A stretch of 5,042 nucleotides of DNA from Bacteroidales bacterium (GTDB taxonomy: Bacteria; Bacteroidota; Bacteroidia; Bacteroidales; UBA932): contig WRBG01000143.1 of assembly GCA_009784635.1 (NCBI GenBank), positions 1 through 5,042 on the forward strand, in the 5' to 3' direction. The translations under genes were made by a program, and so were the position numbers. Of this stretch, positions 1 through 5,042 are shown one piece after another (positions within the stretch are counted from its first letter, which is position 1; each line of letters begins with the position of its first letter). The notes below the pieces were generated by a model that did not search any database, was not told where the DNA came from, and worked only from the letters and a program-made list of their open reading frames with translations.

Positions 1-120
1 CATTGGTTTTGCGATACGTCCGGAGTAGTAATGTTTTGCCATTAGCAAAAACCGCGCTTTTACCTTGCTGTTATAGACAAACTCCAACGTCTGCTCCCGA
101 TACAACATCCAACGCCGCAT
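1..120 (-). CDS. Possible partial ORF of unknown function, running off the left edge
   Basis: An open minus-strand frame begins with ATG at 120-118 and is still open at the window edge, giving 40 codons. The frame is open upstream as far as a TAG at 180-178, so a longer product from an alternative start such as TTG at 153 is possible. The peptide starts MRRWMLYREQ and later reads AKHYYSGRIAKP; I do not recognise it. It has a more protein-like mix of charged and aromatic residues than the cysteine- and threonine-rich plus-strand frame opposite. A second minus-strand frame (DRLDIEIVPTNRHHLLQY, then a stop) looks about as plausible, so this could be a decayed gene. No ribosome binding site or promoter is visible. 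If real, it would lie 117 bases downstream of the lipoprotein gene on the same strand. Confidence is low. Confidence 0.22.
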   Translation of the reverse strand, partial: MRRWMLYREQTLEFVYNSKVKARFLLMAKHYYSGRIAKPM

Positions 121-194
121 ATTGTAGCAGGTGGTGTCTGTTTGTGGGGACAATTTCGATATCCAGTCTGTCCATAGCTACAAAAACGACTATT

Positions 195-209
195 GCAAAT
201 ACTATTTGC
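195..209. repeat. 15-base perfect palindrome (7-1-7) after the lipoprotein gene
   Basis: GCAAATA at 195-201 and TATTTGC at 203-209 are exact inverted copies around a single C. It lies 28 bases downstream of the lipoprotein stop codon. As RNA it could form a weak 5-bp hairpin with a 5-base loop, but the stem is AT-rich and no long U tract follows, so it is a poor intrinsic terminator. It could equally be a protein-binding site. The 236-base stretch around it has no well-supported gene. Confidence 0.4.
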
Positions 210-236
210 TAATGTGAAAGATGTTTTTCATAAAAA

Positions 237-1006
237 TTAAATAGGCAGCATAGTAGATAGATTAACAATCGTAACATAGGCATATGGCACTATCCGTACT
301 TGCGGTGTCACTCCTTGGATTGCTCCTTGCCAAGCAAGGTGGCCTGTGAGCGCGCCTAAGTTCATTCCGAGGTTGGTCCAATAGAAGCCATTCATGTCTC
401 CAAACTGGCAGCCATTGTTGTTAAAGGTAGCCAAGTTTTCCCGGATAATCTTATAATCCACGGGAAGAGCCACTGCATGCAAACCTTTGTGCGCTTGAAT
501 TTCGCCGGTAAAGTTCTGAACTTCTGTTACCAGAGGAGAGTTAAATTTTGCGGCAACTTCATTTTGCACAATAATCGCCGGTCTGGTTTCTGCCATGGCG
601 CTGGCAGCATTATACTCAATCTCCGCCGGCCACATAGTCTCAGGTCCATATGCCATCGCAGCATGAGGCTTAAAGTAAACCACCTGTTTGGGACGGGTTG
701 GGCCTAAGCTATTTGCAAAATGCGCTGCATCAGAAGGCCGTGGGTCGATTTTTTCTATGAATTCTCCGGAAGGCGTACGGTATTTTCTGGGCACGCCATC
801 TTCGTAGTAAAACCCAGTAGAAGGTGAGTAGTACACCTTTGCCCCAAGTTGGAGAGGCAAATCGCCTTGAACTTCAATGTCAGGAGCATCCATCGGGCGG
901 CAGGAAGCAATGGTCATCACAAAGAGAGCTATAATTCCTAGAATCAGGGAGCTCGACAATAATTTTGTTTTCATTTTTTTTTGTAGTTTGGTGTTTATAT
1001 AGTTTT

Positions 1007-1010
<4 letters not shown>
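237..1010 (-). CDS. Predicted exported lipoprotein of unknown function
   Basis: This gene encodes 257 residues from the ATG at 1010, or 245 from the ATG at 974. A basic N-terminus is followed by a hydrophobic stretch at about residues 20-35 and a lipobox T-I-A-S-C with the lipidated cysteine at residue 37, so the mature protein should be membrane anchored. After the cysteine, RPMDAPDIE contains three acidic residues, which may relate to surface export signals in Bacteroidota; that is inference. The mature part is rich in aromatic and small residues, for example VYYSPSTGFYYEDGVP near 59-74 and NGFYWTNLGMNLGALTGHL near 207-224. It has one further cysteine (201). I recognise no domain. The start at 974 gives the more usual compact signal peptide and follows a run of A bases. 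The start at 1010 gives a longer basic n-region but forms an ATGA overlap with the upstream leader ORF. An intrinsic terminator lies directly upstream, so transcription has to read through it. Confidence 0.85.
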
Positions 1011-1222
<212 letters not shown>

Positions 1223-1240
1223 CGTTTAGTCGTATGGATA

Positions 1241-1274
1241 CAAAGGTAACAAAAATTTTTTAAAAAACCACAAA
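1241..1274 (-). promoter_or_regulatory. Bacteroidota-type promoter candidate for the lipoprotein leader
   Basis: On the minus strand TACCTTTG (1248-1241) matches the Bacteroidota -7 element TAnnTTTG. TTTG (1274-1271) matches the -33 element, with a 22-base spacer, slightly longer than the usual 19-21. The spacer contains the palindrome TTTTTTAAAAAA (1256-1267). Transcription would start near 1234-1236, just ahead of the leader ORF start at 1222, and proceed through the GA tract and terminator into the lipoprotein gene. I found no other TAnnTTTG box on this strand between here and the gene. Confidence 0.55.
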
Positions 1275-1297
1275 AAGTCAGATTTTGTTTTTTTGCC

Positions 1298-1420
1298 TTT
1301 ACCGAGAAAGGCTTGTACATGTTGGCCACCATCCTCAAAAGTCCGCGGGCCACCCAAACCACCATTGCCATAGTGGAAGCCTTTGCCAAAAGTAACAGTT
1401 TTTTCATACGTTTGTCGTAA
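1298..1420 (+). pseudogene. Remnant of an ORF6N-domain (phage-type regulator) gene
   Basis: The plus-strand frame from 1298 reads FTEKGLYMLATILKS, then PRATQTTIAIVEAFAK, and ends after SNSFFIRLS at TAA 1418-1420. This matches, from my knowledge of the family, the late part of the ORF6N DNA-binding domain, where an F-T-E-x-G segment is followed by a helix with repeated small residues and I-x-I-V/M-x-x-F. ORF6N domains occur in phage antirepressor-like proteins and in many stand-alone Bacteroidota proteins of roughly 150-200 residues. Here only about 30 codons match. An in-frame TAA at 1247-1249 and a low-complexity stretch come before it, and the last nine residues do not fit the family, so both ends are missing. 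The fragment now forms most of the aroC upstream region. Confidence 0.6.
1382..1414 (+). promoter_or_regulatory. Bacteroidota-type promoter candidate for aroC
   Basis: TTTG (1382-1385), a 21-base spacer and TACGTTTG (1407-1414) fit the Bacteroidota consensus in both boxes and in spacing. Transcription would start near 1420 and leave a leader of about 30 bases before the aroC ATG at 1450. The leader has no Shine-Dalgarno sequence, as is common in the phylum. The boxes lie within the decayed ORF6N sequence. Confidence 0.6.
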
Positions 1421-1449
1421 AATCCCTCCAAATCCCCTAACTTCGTCCC

Positions 1450-2448
1450 ATGAACACTTTTGGCCGTTGCTTTAAAATCACTCTTTTTGGAACTTCCCAC
1501 AGTCCTGTGTTGGGGGTGGCGGTTGATGGCTGCCCTGCCGGAATCGCCTTAGACACAAAATGGTTTGAGTCGGACTTGGCCCGTAGAAAAGCCGGCGCAT
1601 TAGGCACGACTTCCAGAATCGAATCCGATGTGCCGCATATAGAAAGCGGCTGTGCAAACGGATACACCACGGGAGACGCCATTCGGATTGTTTTTGAAAA
1701 CAAAAATATTCGGACTGACGATTACAGGCGGTTTAAAGTCCAACCCCGCCCCGGCCACGCCGACTGGGTGGCGCGGCAAAAATACGGCGATGCCTGCGAC
1801 CTAAGCGGCGGGGGCATCTTTTCGGGCCGGATGACGCTGCCCTTGGTAGCGGCGGGCGTAATAGCCAAGCGCCTGTTGCAGGAGAAGCATCCCAACATCA
1901 AGATATCGGCCCGATTATTGGAGGCGGGCGGAAGCAGGGATGTGGCCGCAGCTGTGCAGGCGGCACAGGAGGCGGGGGATTCCACAGGCGGCATCATTGA
2001 GTGTTGCGTAATCCGATTGCCGGTCGGTTGGGGCGAACCTTTTTTCGACTCGATGGAATCCTGCATCAGCCACATTGTTTTTGCCGTTCCCGGCATCAAA
2101 GGCATTGAGTTTGGAGCCGGATTTGCCGCGGCCAAGATGCGGGGTTCGGAGCATAACGATTGCTATATAGATGCGCAGGGACACACGGCAACCAACCATG
2201 CCGGCGGTATCAACGGAGGCATGAGCAACGGGAATGAATTGATTTTTAGAGTTGCCGCCAAACCTGCGCCAAGCATCGCCCGCGCCCAAGAAACCTTTGA
2301 TTTTGCAAGAAAACAAATGGCGCCCCTTGTAATCAAAGGACGCCACGATGTTTGCTTTGCCTTGAGGCTGCCGGTAGTGATTGAGGCAGTAACGGCTATT
2401 GCATTAGCCGACTTATCCTACAACCTTACGGGCGTAGCCCCGGAGTAG
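1450..2448 (+). CDS. aroC: Chorismate synthase
   Basis: The product (EC 4.2.3.5) converts 5-enolpyruvylshikimate 3-phosphate to chorismate with reduced FMN, the last shared step to aromatic amino acids, folates and quinones; it is cytoplasmic and usually a tetramer. The 332 residues are somewhat short against the usual 350-400, with the C-terminus ending soon after the last motif. The N-terminus MNTFGRCFKIT is the normal family start. Visible motifs are GTSH at 14-17 with the expected active-site His17, ARRKAG at 44-49, TTG at 73-75, RPGHAD at 100-105 with the second conserved His103, SGGGIFSGR at 119-127, NHAGGINGGMSNG at 249-261 and GRHDVC at 297-302. ARRKAG, GTTSR and GGGIFSGR resemble the form seen in Bacteroidota. 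The usual GESHG is GTSHS here, which is unusual. The stop codon lies inside the end of the convergent peptidase gene. It has no shikimate-pathway neighbours in the window. Confidence 0.96.
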   Translation: MNTFGRCFKITLFGTSHSPVLGVAVDGCPAGIALDTKWFESDLARRKAGALGTTSRIESDVPHIESGCANGYTTGDAIRIVFENKNIRTDDYRRFKVQPRPGHADWVARQKYGDACDLSGGGIFSGRMTLPLVAAGVIAKRLLQEKHPNIKISARLLEAGGSRDVAAAVQAAQEAGDSTGGIIECCVIRLPVGWGEPFFDSMESCISHIVFAVPGIKGIEFGAGFAAAKMRGSEHNDCYIDAQGHTATNHAGGINGGMSNGNELIFRVAAKPAPSIARAQETFDFARKQMAPLVIKGRHDVCFALRLPVVIEAVTAIALADLSYNLTGVAPE

Positions 2449-5042
2449 TAGATGCCGTTAAACAAGAATTTGAACGAAGCATGCGGTTGTGCGCGGAAGG
2501 TGATTTCGGAGCCAAAAAGGAAGACTTTCCCCTTGCCTACGGCAGCTTCGGCGATTAATGTCCCGCCGTGGAGGTAATGTTGCCCCCACGCCCAGCCGCT
2601 GCGCAGAGGCGTGGCGCTGGGGAACCATGCTACGGGATGCACCCCGTTCTGTCCTGCATCCGGTTTTAGACGGAAAACGGGGTTATTGCTGAACAGGATG
2701 TCCAAATCTTCGGGAATACCGTAGGCAATCGGTTTGGTATTATCCACTTTTACGCGCAATACAGAGCCGGGGATGAAATATTTATCCGAACTGAACGGCC
2801 TTTCTGTGCCGTCCGTCTGAATCTCTGCAAGGGCGTTGGCAATAGGCAGACCAAGATAGCGTCCAAATTCGGTAGAAGTTCCAATCGCCAATACCGTACC
2901 TCCTTCCTCGACAAACGCACGCAACAGAGGGGCGGTGGTTTCAAGCGAAATCCTCCCCAAACGGTTTCTAAATTCGGCGGGAATATTGTCGGACGAAACG
3001 CTGCGTTGGCCTGCTGCCGCTGTGGTTGGAAACGCACCCGGAGGCAGGATAATCACATCGTATTTAGCGCGCAGATTTCCAGCGTCAAGTCCTTGTGGAT
3101 AAACAACTTCAAACGACGAGAATGGGAATTGCTGCTCCAACAGCCAGCGAATCCAGCCCGAAGGCATAGAGCCTCCGTAGGTGTCCCAAAGCGCTACTTT
3201 TACGGGACGCAGTTTCAAGGCGTCTCCCCTTGGTCTGGACGAGATGCCCTCAAAATTCAATCCGAGTTCGCCGGCTAATTTTTGCACTTGAGCGGCGGTT
3301 GAGCTTTTGGCCGGAATATAGATGGTTCCTACCGGCCATGTTTTATTTCCTACAACGAGCGGCGCTTGCAGCCAATAAATCTCTTGACCGGCGGCCAATA
3401 AGCGGGTAGTAGCCACAAATGCGTCGTTCACCCCGTGGCTGAGCAGGTAGCCGGAGGGAGAAGATGGACCGGAAACCCTGCCGGCAGGTGGCTTGGCCAT
3501 TTCCTGCAACTTTTCAAAAGGTCCGTCAAAGTCGTCCAAAATACGGTCGAATTGCACGCCCATTTGGAAAGCGAGGGTGTAACCTGCCACATCGTAGGGC
3601 CGTATGGGAGGTCCTCCCGGATATTGAAAATCGTTGGGATGGTCTTGCGGTTCAAACATATCGCGCAAGTGCGGACGAAATGCTTGAGCGGCTTTCACTA
3701 CATACGAACCGGCGGGATAATTTTTTCCGGCTACGGTAAAGTCCCGAGTGGCGCGGTGTATATCTACGCCGCCTTTTTGCAGGGCATTAATGAAGCGGGT
3801 AGCCGTGATGAAATCCTCTTGATTGGCAGGTACAATGTATCCGCGGGGGTCGCGGTTCTCCGGCGTAAACAGGTTATGGTAAAATTCGGCCGGAATACTT
3901 TGAGTACCACGGGCATCTGTGGGGACGGGGGCGTCCGGGTTTTGCCTCCTGAATGCTGCAAAATCGGCGTTCAGCCTGTCTACCCACTTAGGAGTTACCG
4001 TCCAGTAGTCCATGCTGCCGCGCTCGATGGAGTTTTTACCGGCGCGGTAAATGCGGTACAGGAACATATCTTTTTGCCGCGCAGCAAGGTCAAGGATGGC
4101 GCGACTTGCAGTCATAATATACTCAATACTTTGATATTGATGCCATATCTGTTTAGGCCCAATGGGCATGGGGTTGTTTCCGTAAGGAACCAATCTGGTT
4201 GGAATTAACGGAATGGTTATAGGGGTTGGGCCGCCGACTATTTCATGCAGCAGTCCGATTTGGTTGTGGAAACCCACCGTTGTGCGTACGCCTCCGTTGA
4301 ACCATGTGGAATAGGAAGCCTCCTCGCGTTTTACGGCGCCGCCTTTGCCTTCTGCCAAAAACCGGTGGTGTATGGCAGAGCCTACTATGTCAATACCGAT
4401 TTGTACAAGCGGGTCATTGTTGTGGTTGAACGGGTCGCGGAACGGCGCTATAAAGAGTACGGTTCCGGCAGGACCGGTTTGGTGTTGGTTATACACAATC
4501 TGAGGTATCCAGTCAATGAACATGATTTTGTTAATCAACTCGGTCTCCTTTTGAGTAACCATGTAAGAGTCGCGGTTGTTGTCGTGTCCTATATACCTTT
4601 GGTAGAGGCGCGGAATGTTCATATTGCGCCTCAGCGGGTCGCTCTCCTGCATATACCAGTTTGACACTAAATCCATACCGTCGGGATTGGTCGCTACCAA
4701 CAGCAGGATGACGTTGTCGAGTATACGCATGGTTTCTTCATCGTTACGGGCCAGCAGGTCATAAATCTGTACGAAAAGTCCTTGCGAGTTGACTACCTCC
4801 GTGCCATGCAATCCGGCGTCAATCCAAACAACGGCCTTGCCTTGGGAAGCGAGTTTTTGGGCCTCCTCGTTGGTCAAACCTTCGGCTTTGCCGAGCTTCA
4901 CGGAAATTTGGCGATACTTTTCCACATCCTTCAGGTTTTCGGGCGAAGATATAATCATCAATTTAAACGGTCTTCCTTCGGCTGTTGTGCCCACCTCTTG
5001 AATCTTGATGCGGTCGGATACTTTAGCGACTTGGTCCATGTA
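2418..5042 (-). CDS. M14-family zinc carboxypeptidase with C-terminal amidotransferase-like domain (N-terminus outside window)
   Basis: This is a metallopeptidase expected to remove C-terminal residues from peptides, probably in the periplasm or outside the cell. The frame is open to the edge (TAC precedes the ATG at 5039), so the start and any signal peptide are missing. Numbering from that ATG (873 residues): HGTE with zinc ligands His78 and Glu81, NNRD with Asn155-Arg156 for carboxylate binding, His186 in NQHQTG as third ligand, and Glu266 in LLHEIVGG as likely catalytic base. All M14 essentials are thus present. Residues 340-600 are an uncharacterised linker region. Residues about 611-735 (VKVALWDTYGGSMPSGWIRW, then DVIILPPGAF and GGTVLAIGTSTEF) resemble a class I glutamine amidotransferase fold without the nucleophile cysteine, as in other large Bacteroidota M14 proteins. 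The 873 residues contain no cysteine at all, which fits export. It overlaps aroC tail to tail by 31 bases. Confidence 0.92.
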   Translation of the reverse strand, partial: YMDQVAKVSDRIKIQEVGTTAEGRPFKLMIISSPENLKDVEKYRQISVKLGKAEGLTNEEAQKLASQGKAVVWIDAGLHGTEVVNSQGLFVQIYDLLARNDEETMRILDNVILLLVATNPDGMDLVSNWYMQESDPLRRNMNIPRLYQRYIGHDNNRDSYMVTQKETELINKIMFIDWIPQIVYNQHQTGPAGTVLFIAPFRDPFNHNNDPLVQIGIDIVGSAIHHRFLAEGKGGAVKREEASYSTWFNGGVRTTVGFHNQIGLLHEIVGGPTPITIPLIPTRLVPYGNNPMPIGPKQIWHQYQSIEYIMTASRAILDLAARQKDMFLYRIYRAGKNSIERGSMDYWTVTPKWVDRLNADFAAFRRQNPDAPVPTDARGTQSIPAEFYHNLFTPENRDPRGYIVPANQEDFITATRFINALQKGGVDIHRATRDFTVAGKNYPAGSYVVKAAQAFRPHLRDMFEPQDHPNDFQYPGGPPIRPYDVAGYTLAFQMGVQFDRILDDFDGPFEKLQEMAKPPAGRVSGPSSPSGYLLSHGVNDAFVATTRLLAAGQEIYWLQAPLVVGNKTWPVGTIYIPAKSSTAAQVQKLAGELGLNFEGISSRPRGDALKLRPVKVALWDTYGGSMPSGWIRWLLEQQFPFSSFEVVYPQGLDAGNLRAKYDVIILPPGAFPTTAAAGQRSVSSDNIPAEFRNRLGRISLETTAPLLRAFVEEGGTVLAIGTSTEFGRYLGLPIANALAEIQTDGTERPFSSDKYFIPGSVLRVKVDNTKPIAYGIPEDLDILFSNNPVFRLKPDAGQNGVHPVAWFPSATPLRSGWAWGQHYLHGGTLIAEAAVGKGKVFLFGSEITFRAQPHASFKFLFNGIYYSGATPVRL

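Noticed and set aside
3..212. Plus-strand ORF of 69 codons at the left edge
   Set aside because: The product is rich in Cys, Ser and Thr with almost no acidic residues and has no start signal; it looks like the complement of a minus-strand reading frame.
1256..1267. TTTTTTAAAAAA palindrome as a separate operator
   Set aside because: It lies in the spacer of the minus-strand promoter candidate and is low-complexity AT sequence; nothing shows a distinct binding site.
2440..2450. 11-base match (CCGGAGTAGTA) also present at 20-30, in the same minus frame (YYSG)
   Set aside because: The similarity stops at both ends and could be chance; it is not enough to claim a repeat or attachment site.
3435..4208. 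Long plus-strand ORF of 257 codons, with further ones at 4245-4664 and elsewhere
   Set aside because: All lie antisense to the well-supported M14 peptidase and show no family motif; they reflect its codon composition.

Overview
The window looks like chromosomal DNA from a member of the Bacteroidota. The signs are promoter-like boxes of the Bacteroidota type (TTTG, about 20 bases, TAnnTTTG), starts with no Shine-Dalgarno sequence and A-rich leaders, a lipoprotein of Bacteroidota style, a chorismate synthase with the ARRK-G-GTT-R form of the family, and a large exported M14 carboxypeptidase. Genus cannot be judged from this much sequence.

Layout. Positions 1-236 hold no gene I can support well; a short open frame on the minus strand runs off the left edge. 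A lipoprotein of unknown function lies at 237-1010 on the minus strand. The 439-base divergent region 1011-1449 is the most structured part. On the minus strand, in order of transcription, it carries a Bacteroidota-type promoter candidate, a possible 71-codon leader ORF, a GC-rich hairpin, a perfect (GA)18 tract, a second hairpin and a textbook intrinsic terminator. That terminator ends 7 bases before the first lipoprotein ATG. On the plus strand the same region holds a short remnant of an ORF6N-domain gene, and inside the remnant a good promoter candidate for aroC. aroC (chorismate synthase) runs 1450-2448 on the plus strand. It overlaps by 31 bp, tail to tail, a minus-strand M14 zinc carboxypeptidase (2418 to beyond 5042) whose N-terminus is outside the window.

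How the parts may work together. The peptidase and the lipoprotein are envelope or secreted proteins; aroC is core shikimate-pathway metabolism and has no obvious functional link to either. The main hypothesis concerns the lipoprotein leader. With 18 GA units the leader ORF stays open through the terminator hairpin and stops in an ATGA overlap with the lipoprotein start. Gain or loss of one unit puts a stop codon within 14 bases after the tract. This would make the repeat a phase-variable switch that sets whether ribosomes can disrupt the terminator and allow lipoprotein expression. The sequence arrangement is seen directly; the mechanism is inference.
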